Origin: Pseudomonas sp. SST3
GTDB lineage: Bacteria; Pseudomonadota; Gammaproteobacteria; Pseudomonadales; Pseudomonadaceae
Direction of reading: 5' to 3'
NCBI RefSeq assembly: GCF_003325755.1
Contig: NZ_QORI02000011.1
Coordinates: 62,033-126,032 of the forward strand
DNA length: 64,000 bases
Of the stretch, positions 23,221 through 32,145 are shown in pieces. The notes beneath the pieces are model-generated. The model saw only the letters and a program-made list of their open reading frames with translations. It made no database searches and was not told where the DNA came from. Both the position numbers and the translations under genes were made by a program. The number at the start of each line of letters is the position of its first letter. Position 1 is the stretch's first letter.

Positions 23221-23250
23221 AAGGGCCTGCAGCGATGCAGGCCCTTTTTT
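23221..23250 (+). terminator. Terminator after the tRNA cluster
   Basis: An 11-bp stem (AAGGGCCTGCA/TGCAGGCCCTT) with a GCGA tetraloop is followed by a run of T. It ends the tRNA-Ser/tRNA-Arg transcript and is oriented away from the convergent DUF4124 gene. Confidence 0.9.
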
Positions 23251-23260
23251 GTTTACGGTT

Positions 23261-23752
23261 TTAGCGCTTGCCGCGAACACATCCTTGTTCATCAAAGCTG
23301 ATGGTTCGTGTTTGTCCCTTGTCGCTGACGTAGCGATACTGTGTTCGTCCGTTGCGGCTGGTAACGGCATCGGGTGTGCCGAATGCGCTATCGATATCGG
23401 AGCGCGTCATTCCGGGGAGGACTTGCTGGCTGATTATCGCATTACGTCTCGCGCTGCCCGTTACTCGGTTTCCACAACCGTCATCCTTCTTGCCGATAAC
23501 GGTTAACTGCCTGCTAGGTTGTTTTTCGTGCCTCGTGCGTCGCTCTCTTGGTTTAGCCAGAGGGACTGCTTTGCCTGAGCTTGGTGTTGGGTTCTGCGCT
23601 GTTTGGATCTGAGCGGTCTGATTAGTTGGGCAGCCCTGCCGGGTGAAGGTGAGGTTGCCGGCTTCATCAACGCAGCGATAGATATTCGCGGCAAACGCTG
23701 GGGCAGTTGTGAGAAGCAGGGTGTAGCAGCTCGCGATGAGCAACTTGTTCAT
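23261..23752 (-). CDS. DUF4124-type exported protein
   Basis: The 163-residue protein has a signal peptide (MNKLLIASCYTLLLTTAPAF, cleavage near AFA|ANIY), then NIYRCVDEAGNLTFTRQGCP, typical of DUF4124. A basic linker leads to a C-terminal segment resembling the SmpA/OmlA turn (QQVLPGMTRSDIDSAFGTPD). It is likely periplasmic, of unknown function. The ATG at 23752 follows an AAGGAGG-like site; an upstream start at 23842 would destroy the signal peptide. Confidence 0.75.
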   Translation of the reverse strand: MNKLLIASCYTLLLTTAPAFAANIYRCVDEAGNLTFTRQGCPTNQTAQIQTAQNPTPSSGKAVPLAKPRERRTRHEKQPSRQLTVIGKKDDGCGNRVTGSARRNAIISQQVLPGMTRSDIDSAFGTPDAVTSRNGRTQYRYVSDKGQTRTISFDEQGCVRGKR

Positions 23753-24063
23753 GTCGTCCTCCTTGACGATTGGTCGGGCCAGCCTAGCTAATAATTTCCT
23801 GTCTGGCAGTCGTGCCTTCTCGCAACGTGAAGGCGTCGACATTGATAGCCAGTCACCACTAAGGCTGCCGCAAGCGGTTGTATTGCCTGTATTTGATAGT
23901 CTGGCTTGCTGGTTGCGGTGGTATTATTGCGTGGTCCGCCCTTCCGGGCTCCTGGATCCCCCTCATGGATTTGCCCTGTAGTCGTATAAAACTTTCGCTT
24001 GCCAATCACGTATCGAATGATTGATCCCCTGGCGCACTCCGATTGCTGGGGGTGGAGTGCGCC
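23753..24063. other. Intergenic region between divergent genes, no gene seen
   Basis: These 311 bases separate the divergent DUF4124 gene and mgtE and must hold both promoters. I see no convincing frame, RNA fold or Mg2+-sensor leader. The stretch at 23981-24050 just before mgtE is less GC-rich. Confidence 0.5.
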
Positions 24064-25512
24064 ATGACCGAAGTAGAAGCAAAAAAGCCGCAGGAGAGTC
24101 TCCAGGATCGTCTGGCGCAAGTCGTCGAGCTGCTTCATCGACATAGGATCGTTGAAGACCTGGCGTATCGTCAGGGGCAGGAAGGGCAGCACCGGGAGGT
24201 GGTCGAGAATCTGGTGCATCGCCAGAATCTCGTCGAGCTACAACGCAAGTTGGAGGCGCTGCACCCGGCTGACATCGCCCACATCCTTGAAGCTCTGCCT
24301 CTCGACGATCGGCTGACAGTCTGGCAGCTGGTCAAATCGGATCGCGACGGCGACATTCTGCTCGAAGTTTCCGACGCCGTTCGCGAGACGCTGATCGCCG
24401 ACATGGACGATCACGAACTCCTTGCGGCTGCCAAGGAAATGGATGCCGACGAGTTGGCGGATCTGGCCGCTGAGTTGCCGCGCGACGTCGTGCATGAGTT
24501 GATGGAGACGCTCGATGCGCAGCAGCGCGAGCGTGTTCGCTCGGCTCTGTCCTACGAAGAAGACCAGGTCGGTGCGCTGATGGACTTTGAGATGGTCACG
24601 ATCCGTGAGGATGTGAGTCTTGAAGTTGTGCTGCGCTATTTGCGGCGCCTGAAGGAGCTGCCGGGGCACACCGATAAGCTGTTCGTCGTCGATTATGATG
24701 GCGTGCTGAAGGGTGTTCTGCCAATCAAGCGGTTGCTAGTCAACGATCCGGAGCGTCATGTTTCCGAGTTTATGGCCAGCGATCCGGTGACGTTCCATCC
24801 GGACGAGGATGCCTATGAGGCGGCGCAGGCGTTTGAACGCTACGACCTGGTGTCGACTCCCGTTGTGGACAAGAGCGGGAAGCTCATCGGGCGCCTGACC
24901 ATCGATGAGATGGTCGACCTGATCCGAGAGGAAAGTGAAACCGAAGTGCTCAACATGGCAGGTTTGCGCGAAGAAGAAGATATCTTCGCGTCGGTCTGGA
25001 AGTCGCTGCGCAACCGTTGGGCCTGGTTGGCGGTCAATCTGATCACGGCTTTTATTGCCTCGCGTGTTATCGGTCTGTTCGATGGGTCGATTGAAAAATT
25101 GGTAGCACTCGCCGCCTTGATGCCAATAGTCGCCGGTATTGGCGGTAACTCCGGAAATCAGACTATCACGATGATTGTTCGAGCCATGGCGCTGGATCAA
25201 ATGGGCACTGGTAACAGCGCTCGCTTGCTGCGCAAGGAAGCCGGTGTCGGCATGCTGAATGGTCTGATATGGGGCGGGGTTATCGGCATTGTGGTCTATT
25301 GGCTATACGGAAGCTGGTCGCTGGGTGTCGTGATGACCGCAGCTATGACCTTGAACCTGCTGCTCGCGGCCTTGATGGGGGTGCTGATCCCGGTGACGCT
25401 GGCACGCATGGGTCGCGACCCTGCGTTGGGTGCTAGCGTCATGATCACCGCTGTGACCGATAGCGGTGGTTTCTTCATTTTTCTCGGTCTTGCGACCCTT
25501 TTTCTGCTCTGA
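24064..25512 (+). CDS. mgtE: Magnesium transporter MgtE
   Basis: The 482-residue protein has the full MgtE layout: N-terminal helical MgtE_N domain with repeated L-ELP-type motifs (HPADIAHILEALPLDDR, ELADLAAELPRDVVHELME), two CBS domains (VTIREDVSLEVVLRYLRRL and DPVTFHPDEDAYEAAQAFERY) and five membrane segments ending in TDSGGFFIFLGLATLFLL. PIVAGIGGNSGNQT lies in the pore. ATG at 24064 has GGAG upstream and is preferred to one seven codons earlier. Confidence 0.94.
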   Translation: MTEVEAKKPQESLQDRLAQVVELLHRHRIVEDLAYRQGQEGQHREVVENLVHRQNLVELQRKLEALHPADIAHILEALPLDDRLTVWQLVKSDRDGDILLEVSDAVRETLIADMDDHELLAAAKEMDADELADLAAELPRDVVHELMETLDAQQRERVRSALSYEEDQVGALMDFEMVTIREDVSLEVVLRYLRRLKELPGHTDKLFVVDYDGVLKGVLPIKRLLVNDPERHVSEFMASDPVTFHPDEDAYEAAQAFERYDLVSTPVVDKSGKLIGRLTIDEMVDLIREESETEVLNMAGLREEEDIFASVWKSLRNRWAWLAVNLITAFIASRVIGLFDGSIEKLVALAALMPIVAGIGGNSGNQTITMIVRAMALDQMGTGNSARLLRKEAGVGMLNGLIWGGVIGIVVYWLYGSWSLGVVMTAAMTLNLLLAALMGVLIPVTLARMGRDPALGASVMITAVTDSGGFFIFLGLATLFLL

Positions 25513-25650
25513 TCCCTTCCATCTGCGACGGCTTGGCGTTTGCCTTGCACTTGTATTTCGGGCTACTGTTCGGAGGTTTCGCTTCGGCGAAGCCTTTGAA
25601 CTCGATGCGAATAACAGGCGGCCCGAGCTGCTGACTGAAAGGGAATCCCG

Positions 25651-25899
25651 ATGACCCCCAGCGAACTCCTGCTTGAAGGCGTCGAACTTATGCTATTCGG
25701 CATAGGTTCTGTCTTCGTCTTCCTCGTTTTGTTGATTGTTTGCATTCGCCTGATGTCCTTTGTGATCGGCCGCTTCGACAGTACGCCGGCAGCTCAGGCT
25801 ATCTCCATCAGGCCTGCGTCTGTCGCGGCCGACATCGACGCCGACCTTCTTGCAGCCATTCAGGCCGCCGTCCATCAGCACCGCGCTCGTCGCGGTTGA
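25651..25899 (+). CDS. oadG: Oxaloacetate decarboxylase gamma subunit (OadG family)
   Basis: The 82-residue protein has one N-terminal membrane segment (LMLFGIGSVFVFLVLLIVCI) and a soluble tail ending in the histidine/arginine-rich QAAVHQHRARRG. OadG anchors and assembles the Na+-pumping oxaloacetate decarboxylase, and its tail can bind Zn2+. It lies 22 bases upstream of oadA, and the order G-A-B is that of known oad operons. Confidence 0.87.
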   Translation: MTPSELLLEGVELMLFGIGSVFVFLVLLIVCIRLMSFVIGRFDSTPAAQAISIRPASVAADIDADLLAAIQAAVHQHRARRG

Positions 25900-25921
25900 T
25901 TCAGAATAGAGAGCTCTCCTC

Positions 25922-27703
25922 ATGACTTCTGTCAAACAGCCGCTCGGCATTACCGATGTGGTGCTTCGTGATGCGCACCAATCCATTCTGGCCACCCGCG
26001 TTCGTCTTGAAGACATGCTGCCGATTGCCGGCAAGCTTGATCAGGTTGGCTTCTGGTCCGTCGAATCCTGGGGCGGCGCGACCTTCGACGCCTGCATTCG
26101 CTATCTCGGTGAAGACCCATGGGAGCGCATCCGCGAATTGAAGAGAGCGATGCCCAACACTCGCCAGCAGATGCTGCTGCGTGGTCAGAACCTGCTGGGT
26201 TATCGGCATTACGCCGACGATGTGGTTGAAAAATTTGTCGAGCGGGCGGCGGTCAACGGCGTTGATGTGTTCCGCGTGTTCGATGCGATGAACGACCCGC
26301 GTAATCTGGAAACTGCGCTGCGTGCCGTCAAGCAGCAGGGCAAGCATGCTCAGGGTACGATCTCCTACACCACCAGCCCGGTGCATACCCTGGAGATGTG
26401 GGTCGATCTGGCCAAGCAGATCGAGGACATGGGTGCTGACTCAATCGCCATAAAGGACATGGCCGGCATTCTCGCGCCCTATACGGCCTTTGAGCTGGTC
26501 TCGCGATTGAAAGCGAGCCTGTCCATTCCTATTCATATGCAGTGTCATGCCACGGCCGGGCTCTCGACCGCTGCGATTCTCAAGGCGGTTGAAGCAGGCA
26601 TCGATAATGTTGATACCGCCATTTCGTCGCTGTCGATGACCTACGGGCATTCGCCGACCGAATCGGTGGTGGCGATTTTTCAGGGTACTGAGCGCGACAC
26701 AGGGCTCAATCTTGAATTGTTGGAAGAGATCGCTGCGTATTTTCGCGAAGTACGCAAAAAGTATGCAAAGTTTGAAGGCACGCTCAAGGGCGTCGATTCG
26801 CGCATTCTCGTGGCTCAGGTGCCCGGCGGCATGCTGACCAACATGGAAGGGCAATTGAAGGAGCAAGGGGCGCTCGACAAGTTCGACGAGGTACTCGCCG
26901 AGATCCCTCGCGTCCGCGAAGACCTCGGCTTCATTCCGCTGGTCACGCCTACTTCTCAGATCGTTGGCACTCAGGCCGTGATTAATGTGCTCACTGGCGA
27001 GCGCTTCAAATCCATCACCAAGGAAACCGCCGGCATTCTCAAAGGTGAGTATGGCTCCGCGCCAGCTCCCTTCAATGCCGAACTGCAGCAGCGTGTGCTC
27101 GACGGTGCGGACGTCATCACCTGCAGGCCTGCTGATCTGCTACAGCCAGAAATGGACAAGCTGACCGCCGAGCTGAAAGGACTGGCGCAGGAAAAAGGCA
27201 TCAAGCTAGCCCCGAACGAGATCGACGACGTCCTCACTTATGCGTTGTTTCCTCAGATAGGCCTCAAGTTCCTTGAGAACCGGGGCAACGCCTCTGCTTT
27301 CGAACCAGTGCCTACTGGCAAGGAGCAGGCGCCGCGCGTAGCCGACGTGCCCGAAACCTACACCGTCGAGGTTAATGGCAAGTCGTTCGTCGTCCAAGTC
27401 AACGAGGGTGGCGATATCGAGGGGATCAAGCCGGTCGGCGGTGGGGCAGGCGTACCACCAACAGCTGCTAGCGCACCGGTCTCAGGTACAGGCGAGCCTC
27501 AGCCGGCGCCGCTTGCAGGCAATATCTTCAGGGTGCTCGTACAGCCCGGTCAGCTGGTCCAGGAGGGTGACTTGGTAATCATCCTCGAAGCCATGAAGAT
27601 GGAAACCGAAATCCGTGCATTCAAGGCCGGCACCGTCTCGGGTGTGAACGTCAAGGTCGGCGACGCGGTGTCGGTGGGCGATAGCCTGCTGACCATCGCT
27701 TAA
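25922..27703 (+). CDS. oadA: Oxaloacetate decarboxylase alpha subunit (biotin carboxyltransferase)
   Basis: The 593-residue soluble subunit moves CO2 from oxaloacetate to biotin. The TIM-barrel carboxyltransferase domain begins [21 protein letters not shown] and contains the metal-binding [11 protein letters not shown] conserved PYC-type OADA domain follows, then a proline/alanine linker and a biotinyl domain with EAMKMETEI near the C-terminus (biotin on the lysine). The neighbouring OadB makes this a Na+ pump rather than pyruvate carboxylase. Confidence 0.94.
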   Translation: MTSVKQPLGITDVVLRDAHQSILATRVRLEDMLPIAGKLDQVGFWSVESWGGATFDACIRYLGEDPWERIRELKRAMPNTRQQMLLRGQNLLGYRHYADDVVEKFVERAAVNGVDVFRVFDAMNDPRNLETALRAVKQQGKHAQGTISYTTSPVHTLEMWVDLAKQIEDMGADSIAIKDMAGILAPYTAFELVSRLKASLSIPIHMQCHATAGLSTAAILKAVEAGIDNVDTAISSLSMTYGHSPTESVVAIFQGTERDTGLNLELLEEIAAYFREVRKKYAKFEGTLKGVDSRILVAQVPGGMLTNMEGQLKEQGALDKFDEVLAEIPRVREDLGFIPLVTPTSQIVGTQAVINVLTGERFKSITKETAGILKGEYGSAPAPFNAELQQRVLDGADVITCRPADLLQPEMDKLTAELKGLAQEKGIKLAPNEIDDVLTYALFPQIGLKFLENRGNASAFEPVPTGKEQAPRVADVPETYTVEVNGKSFVVQVNEGGDIEGIKPVGGGAGVPPTAASAPVSGTGEPQPAPLAGNIFRVLVQPGQLVQEGDLVIILEAMKMETEIRAFKAGTVSGVNVKVGDAVSVGDSLLTIA

Positions 27704-27713
27704 GGAGTGCTGC

Positions 27714-28850
27714 ATGGATAAGTTGCTCAAGCTGTGGCACAGCACCGGCTTGTATCACCTGGAGCCCGGTCAGCTGCTGATGATCGTGGTGTGCCTGGCA
27801 TTGATCTATCTGGCGATTCGCAAGGGATTCGAGCCCTTGCTGCTGATCCCGATCGGGTTTGGTGGCCTGCTCGCCAACATCCCGGTGGCCAACATGGCCG
27901 AAGGTGCCGGTATCTTGCATCTGTTCTACGAAGTCGGTTTGCCGACCAGCGTGTTCCCGCTGTTGATCTTCATGGGCGTCGGTGCGATGACCGACTTCGG
28001 GCCAATGCTGGCGAATCCGAAGACGTTGCTGCTTGGCGCGGCGGCACAGTTCGGCATCTTCGCCACCTTGCTTGGTGCGTTGTCGCTGGCCGCGATGGGT
28101 ATCCCGGGGATGGAGTTCACCCTTCGAGAGGCGGCTTCGATCGCCATCATCGGCGGTGCCGATGGCCCCACCTCGATCTTCGTCACCGCGAAGCTCGCGC
28201 CGCATCTGCTCGGTCCCATCGCCGTGGCGGCCTACTCGTACATGGCGCTGGTTCCGTTGATTCAGCCACCGATCATGCGCGCGCTGACCACCAAGGAGGA
28301 GCGCGCCATCGTCATGACGCAGCTGCGCCATGTTGGCCAGGCCGAAAAGATCGTCTTCCCGCTCATGCTTGCGTTGATGGTCGGCATGCTATTGCCGGAT
28401 GCCGCTCCGCTGGTGGGTATGTTCGCGTTCGGCAATCTGCTCCGCGAATGTGGTGTGGTTGACCGCCTGGCTGATACCTCGCGAAACGCCTTAATCAACA
28501 TCGTGACCATTGGTTTGGGGCTGACCGTCGGTTCCAAGCTATCTGCTGAAGCCTTCCTGCAGATGAAGACGCTTGGCATTCTCCTGCTCGGCATGGTCGC
28601 GTTCTGCGGCGGTACCGCGGCAGGTGTGCTGATGGCCAAGGTGATGAACATGTTCAGTACAAACAAGATCAACCCTCTGATTGGTTCTGCAGGTGTCTCG
28701 GCGGTCCCCATGGCGGCACGGGTATCGAACAAGGTAGGGCTTGAGGCGAACCCGCAGAACTTCCTTCTCATGCACGCGATGGGACCGAACGTGGCGGGGG
28801 TTATCGGCTCGGCGGTGGCTGCAGGGGTGCTGCTGAGCTTTGTAGGCTAG
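27714..28850 (+). CDS. oadB: Oxaloacetate decarboxylase beta subunit, Na+-translocating
   Basis: The 378-residue integral membrane protein decarboxylates carboxybiotin and drives Na+ export. [21 protein letters not shown] holds the essential aspartate region and [18 protein letters not shown] another conserved helix; at least nine hydrophobic segments are present. ATG at 27714 follows AAGGAGTGC, ten bases after oadA. The complex probably couples catabolism of C4 or citrate-derived acids to a sodium gradient. Confidence 0.94.
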   Translation: MDKLLKLWHSTGLYHLEPGQLLMIVVCLALIYLAIRKGFEPLLLIPIGFGGLLANIPVANMAEGAGILHLFYEVGLPTSVFPLLIFMGVGAMTDFGPMLANPKTLLLGAAAQFGIFATLLGALSLAAMGIPGMEFTLREAASIAIIGGADGPTSIFVTAKLAPHLLGPIAVAAYSYMALVPLIQPPIMRALTTKEERAIVMTQLRHVGQAEKIVFPLMLALMVGMLLPDAAPLVGMFAFGNLLRECGVVDRLADTSRNALINIVTIGLGLTVGSKLSAEAFLQMKTLGILLLGMVAFCGGTAAGVLMAKVMNMFSTNKINPLIGSAGVSAVPMAARVSNKVGLEANPQNFLLMHAMGPNVAGVIGSAVAAGVLLSFVG

Positions 28851-28903
28851 ACGAGCTTGTTCAACAGCGGTATGCGCGACGGGAGCTGACGCTACGAGGA
28901 CGA

Positions 28904-28935
28904 TGCCTGTATCGATAGATGCAGGCATTTTTTTG
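28904..28935 (+). terminator. Terminator after oadB
   Basis: TGCCTG and CAGGCA pair across an internal TATCGATA palindrome and are followed by seven T residues, an intrinsic terminator for oadGAB. The limits are approximate. Confidence 0.75.
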
Positions 28936-29072
28936 CGTATCGGTACTTGTCCGCTCGGTCGACAGCAAGTGGGGGTCAGGTACGCAGGATCGCTTCAGTT
29001 CGGAGCGGGAAAGGACAAACGCCCCGACTGGTGTCGAGGCGTTTGAAGTGCTCTGCAGGGCTGTCGATGACG

Positions 29073-29399
29073 TCAGTCTTCGTCTTTCGCGGCTTCGGTA
29101 TCTTGGGCGATCAGGGCGATCAAGGCGTTCTGCTGGCGATGGGCAAGCTGGCGGAAGCGCTGAAGTAGCTCGCGCTCGTGAAGTGTCAGTTCCGGGCTGT
29201 CCAGGCGCATATTCAGATCGTCATCGAGCGCGCCTTCCTGCAAAAGGCTTTGCTCTAGACGAGCGATGATCTCCGAGTTCATGCTGCGATGATGGTTGCG
29301 CGCAACCTCAGCGATCCGCTCACGCATTCCGTCTGGTAGCCGAACCACGAACTTGTCAGCCGTGCGGCTGGAATAAACTGCCTGCTTCATAGGGCGCAT
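29073..29399 (-). CDS. amrZ: AmrZ/AlgZ-type ribbon-helix-helix regulator
   Basis: The 108-residue protein matches what I remember of P. aeruginosa AmrZ, both in length and in the core [21 protein letters not shown] and [20 protein letters not shown], which form the Arc-type strand and two helices that bind DNA as a dimer. The C-terminal [21 protein letters not shown] is the tetramerisation part. AmrZ controls flagella, exopolysaccharide and c-di-GMP genes, which fits the flagellar cluster in this window. The start could also be the ATG three codons later. Confidence 0.88.
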   Translation of the reverse strand: MRPMKQAVYSSRTADKFVVRLPDGMRERIAEVARNHHRSMNSEIIARLEQSLLQEGALDDDLNMRLDSPELTLHERELLQRFRQLAHRQQNALIALIAQDTEAAKDED

Positions 29400-29515
29400 A
29401 TTAAACCGGTTAGTCAGGTGGGCGATGGTGGCTTATTGCCGTTCTAGTCACCGGTCTGACAACCAAACAGCGCTCGCTGTTCCACGACCTGCAAAAAAGA
29501 TACTAGGCGGCTTAA

Positions 29516-29539
29516 TGACGTCAATTATACGACGTCATG
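29516..29539. promoter_or_regulatory. Perfect dyad upstream of amrZ
   Basis: ATGACGTC and GACGTCAT flank an 8-base AT-rich spacer (AATTATAC). The site lies about 117 bases upstream of amrZ and is a plausible operator; the binding protein is unknown. Confidence 0.45.
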
Positions 29540-29546
29540 ACTGGGA

Positions 29547-29580
29547 GTAAAGGCTCACTGATAGCAGTTGGCCTTTACTG
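29547..29580. repeat. Hairpin-forming inverted repeat
   Basis: AGTAAAGGC and GCCTTTACT can form a 9-bp stem with a 16-base loop. It lies between amrZ and a small membrane-protein gene. There is no T-run, so it is not an obvious terminator; it could be part of a small RNA or a leader. Confidence 0.4.
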
Positions 29581-29616
29581 TGATCCACCGCTGATCTTTA
29601 TGTGCTAACGGCGATG

Positions 29617-29799
29617 CTAGCGGAGCACAGGATCGAATTTGATTCGACGACCGATCAGTAGAGAGATCATGAATAGGATCCCGAAAAACACCGTACCACC
29701 TTCGACCAAAGTGGCCCACATGCCTGGTAGGCTAGTGCCAACGCTCAGAGCCCCGCAAGCGACGCTGAGTAAAAGAAACAAGCATGCATAAATCGACAT
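29617..29799 (-). CDS. Small inner-membrane protein (60 aa)
   Basis: The 60-residue product has two hydrophobic segments, MSIYACLFLLLSVACGALSV and GTVFFGILFMISLLIG, with a basic C-terminus (RRIKFDPVLR). AAGGAGCG is eight bases before the ATG at 29799. The FFGILFMISLLIGR end is reminiscent of DUF1328 proteins, but the rest differs, so no family is assigned. It may share a transcript with the small exported protein upstream. Confidence 0.6.
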   Translation of the reverse strand: MSIYACLFLLLSVACGALSVGTSLPGMWATLVEGGTVFFGILFMISLLIGRRIKFDPVLR

Positions 29800-29843
29800 T
29801 GGTTCGCTCCTTGATAAGACCTTCGGCTGCTGAAAACCGCTCC

Positions 29844-30059
29844 TTAAAAGACCCAGCGCTGTGGCTGCGCGGGCTTGCGTAGTTCTGTTCCGCTGATGGT
29901 CTGTGCCGAAGCAGAGGGCATCTGACTGCGCAGGATTTGGCTTTGTGTCGACAATGCCGTGGTTTGCGAGTGATCTGTGGCTGCGGTCGTGTCCTGCCAG
30001 TGGACCGCAGCGACAGCAGCCAAAACCGCGGTGCTGAAGAAATAGGCTGGGCGTAGCAT
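29844..30059 (-). CDS. Small exported protein (71 aa)
   Basis: The 71-residue product starts with a likely signal sequence (MLRPAYFFSTAVLAAVAAVH), followed by a Ser/Thr/Gln-rich stretch that ends QPQRWVF. AAGGAGAC lies seven bases before the ATG. I recognise no family. It is 44 bases upstream of the 60-residue membrane protein, in the same direction, so the two are probably cotranscribed. Confidence 0.5.
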   Translation of the reverse strand: MLRPAYFFSTAVLAAVAAVHWQDTTAATDHSQTTALSTQSQILRSQMPSASAQTISGTELRKPAQPQRWVF

Positions 30060-30335
30060 CGGCGTCTCCTTCGCATAATGATCCCAGAGACTTAAGCATT
30101 CGGCGTGCCAGTTTTTTCTTAAAAAATATCTTTTAAAATCAGTAACTTATCGAGGAGAGTTTGGAGCTCTTCATGCGCTTTGCATGATAAAGGCAGCGCG
30201 CCTCGTGCAATTTGCAATGCATATGGTTGGGGTCTGTATGGCGGCCTTAATTGTTTCTGACTGACCCCATCTGCGCAGGGTTGTGTAGGCATGACAAACG
30301 GGCCAAGGCTCGCTAACATGCCTGCCGTCTTATGC

Positions 30336-30412
30336 GTCCCAGTAGCTCAATTGGATAGAGCATCCCCCTCCTAAGGGGAAGGTTGTGAGTTCGAACCTCG
30401 CCTGGGACGCCA
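30336..30412 (+). tRNA. tRNA-Arg (CCT), attachment site of the integrative element
   Basis: The acceptor stem GTCCCAG/CTGGGAC, anticodon loop CTCCTAA (anticodon CCT), T-arm with GTTCGAAC and an encoded CCA give a complete 77-base tRNA. Its 3' 50 bases are repeated at 44473-44522, so integration left the tRNA intact on the left side. Confidence 0.97.
30363..30412. repeat. attL: 50-bp direct repeat (tRNA 3' part)
   Basis: These 50 bases, from the anticodon stem to the CCA end, are identical to 44473-44522. The two copies bound the integrative element. Confidence 0.95.
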
Positions 30413-30460
30413 GTTATGTCGCGCCTCTCCTCAATCTCTCCTAGCCCACGCCACCTTCTC

Positions 30461-30480
30461 ATGGGTGCAATGTGGGTGCA
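30461..30480. repeat. Left arm-type repeat, probable integrase-binding site
   Basis: Two tandem TGGGTGCA-type units lie 49 bases inside attL. The 20-base block matches 44362-44381 at 19 of 20 positions. Confidence 0.65.
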
Positions 30481-30499
30481 CTAGCTAATGAAATCTCGG

Positions 30500-31285
30500 T
30501 CACCACTTGGCCGCAATGTCCCGAAGAGTGCGTTCAGGAATCCTATGCAGCTCAAGCAGATTGGATAATCTCAAGCCTAGGCCAGAGATGATTGCCTGGC
30601 AGGGTACAAGAAGGTTGGCTTCGTAAATGTTGGCGCCGCGGCCCCTTTCATTACTAAAGCTGACTATTAGCTGCCGCTGGTATAGGTATAACGCTTGTTG
30701 GGTTGTGTGAAATGACTCAGGGTCAACGTTGACTCCGTTTTCCCATGCTTTACTCCTGAGCTGGAAGCCGGTGATCTGGTCTACAAGCGCCAAGATGCAA
30801 AATTGGTGATAGGTCAGCGCCTCCGCCAAACTCAAAAGATAGTTGGCGTCCTGTTTTTTGATGGTCGGAGAGAAAACGAGATTCGTGTAGAAGTGTGCAA
30901 GGTACGGAAGCTTGAGCTGCTCATGTTCCTGCTTTGCGGCTAACAGAGTGCCCTCAAAAAGCTCCTCCGCAGGCGATGGACAGTCAACGTCCCCATCGAA
31001 GAAGTCATCGGCCCTTCTTTGCTTCCACAGCAATCGCTCGCGTATACCGTCGATCGCAAGTGCCGCAACACCTGCTACACGCTGCTCTTCTCTCGGCGAA
31101 AGGAACCTCTGAGCAAGATCGTCCAGAACGACCACGCAAGCCTCTCCAACTGCGGCACCGATCGCTGCGCCTGTGGCTGTACCGGCCGGTCCCGTGAGTG
31201 ACCCAATGGCACCCCCAACTGCGGCTCCCCCGATTTTGCTGCCATGGTTCAGTAGCGTTAGATAGTTCTTCACTGGTTGGCTCAT
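30500..31285 (-). CDS. Unknown element protein with glycine-zipper N-terminus
   Basis: The 261-residue protein has a long small-residue membrane-like stretch at about residues 15-50, full of GxxxG/AxxxG motifs (KIGGAAVGGAIGSLTG, AAIGAAVGEA), followed by a soluble alpha-helical part rich in Leu, Glu and Gln. I recognise no family. Glycine zippers occur in pore-forming effectors, so a membrane-acting cargo function such as abortive infection is possible but unproven. It lies closest to attL, where islands often carry cargo, and follows the recombinase gene by 12 bases. Confidence 0.7.
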   Translation of the reverse strand: MSQPVKNYLTLLNHGSKIGGAAVGGAIGSLTGPAGTATGAAIGAAVGEACVVVLDDLAQRFLSPREEQRVAGVAALAIDGIRERLLWKQRRADDFFDGDVDCPSPAEELFEGTLLAAKQEHEQLKLPYLAHFYTNLVFSPTIKKQDANYLLSLAEALTYHQFCILALVDQITGFQLRSKAWENGVNVDPESFHTTQQALYLYQRQLIVSFSNERGRGANIYEANLLVPCQAIISGLGLRLSNLLELHRIPERTLRDIAAKW

Positions 31286-31297
31286 ATATCTGCAGGT

Positions 31298-31915
31298 TTA
31301 ACCGAATAGCTGGTCTCGAATGCGCAGCACTGTAGTGGTCGAACAGCTTGCGTGCCGGGCTGTAGCACGAATTCCAAGGCCGGCGCCGAGCAGTTCGGTT
31401 ATGCGCTTGTGCAGATCCTCGTCAACCGGGCGCCCTTTGTAGCGGCCTTCGGCCTTGGCCTTCTCGATGCCTTGGGCCTGGCGTTCACGGCGCTGTTCGT
31501 AATCCTTGCGAGCAATCGCGGCCATCATGTCTACCAACATCGAGTTGATAGCGGCCAGCATCCGATTGGTGAACTCGTCGCCCTTGGTGTCGGCAATGCC
31601 TTGGTGGCTGGTCGGAAGATCGAGCGCGACGATTCGCAGCCCCTTGGAGTCGATAGCGCCGCGCAGCTTCTGCCAGTCATCGGCCGGCAGGCGAGAGAGG
31701 CGGTCGATTGATTCGATCAGAAGGACGTCGCCCTTCTTGGCATCCTTCAGCAGACGCAGCAGCTCGGGGCGGTCGGCCTTGGCGCCGCTCTCGTTCTCCA
31801 GGTACTCGCACGCGATGTGCTGGCCGTGTTCGGCGGCGAACTGCTCCAGGGCGTCACGGGCGCGGCTGGCGTCTTGCTCGCTGGTGGATGCGCGGAGGTA
31901 GGTGCGGACGAACAT
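31298..31915 (-). CDS. Serine recombinase (resolvase/invertase family)
   Basis: The 205-residue protein has the N-terminal catalytic domain (YLRASTSEQDASRA with the nucleophile serine, LLIESIDRLSRL with catalytic arginines), a long helix E region (MAAIARKDYEQRRERQAQGI) and a C-terminal helix-turn-helix (ITELLGAGLGIRATARHASCS). ATG at 31915 follows AAGGAGAG. Such small recombinases invert or resolve DNA; no clear pair of crossover sites could be fixed here. Integration itself should depend on the tyrosine integrase. Confidence 0.88.
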   Translation of the reverse strand: MFVRTYLRASTSEQDASRARDALEQFAAEHGQHIACEYLENESGAKADRPELLRLLKDAKKGDVLLIESIDRLSRLPADDWQKLRGAIDSKGLRIVALDLPTSHQGIADTKGDEFTNRMLAAINSMLVDMMAAIARKDYEQRRERQAQGIEKAKAEGRYKGRPVDEDLHKRITELLGAGLGIRATARHASCSTTTVLRIRDQLFG

Positions 31916-31940
31916 GGCTTTCTCTCCTTGGTGTTCCATT

Positions 31941-31971
31941 TAAAGTGTTCACTTAACGTCGTTTCACTTTA
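31941..31971. promoter_or_regulatory. TAAAGTG dyad upstream of the recombinase gene
   Basis: TAAAGTG and CACTTTA lie 17 bases apart, with a third related half-site (CACTTAA) between them. The cluster starts 26 bases upstream of the recombinase start and could be its operator or a binding site of the recombinase. Confidence 0.4.
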
Positions 31972-32145
31972 GGCGTATCACAAAAGGAAAGAAAGCCCTT
32001 ATTGCTCGTATTTTTCCGTATTCGCTCAGCTATGCCCAAAGAGAACACGTGTATAGCTGGCGTGCAGCAGGTTATCCAGCATCAGAGGTTTGATTGCGCG
32101 CATGACACAATAGCCAGCATCGGAACATGAGCAAGCGATCGAGAG

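Noticed and set aside
30119..30319. 66-codon minus-strand frame upstream of tRNA-Arg(CCT)
   Set aside because: Weak start, no ribosome site and low-complexity flank; not supported.
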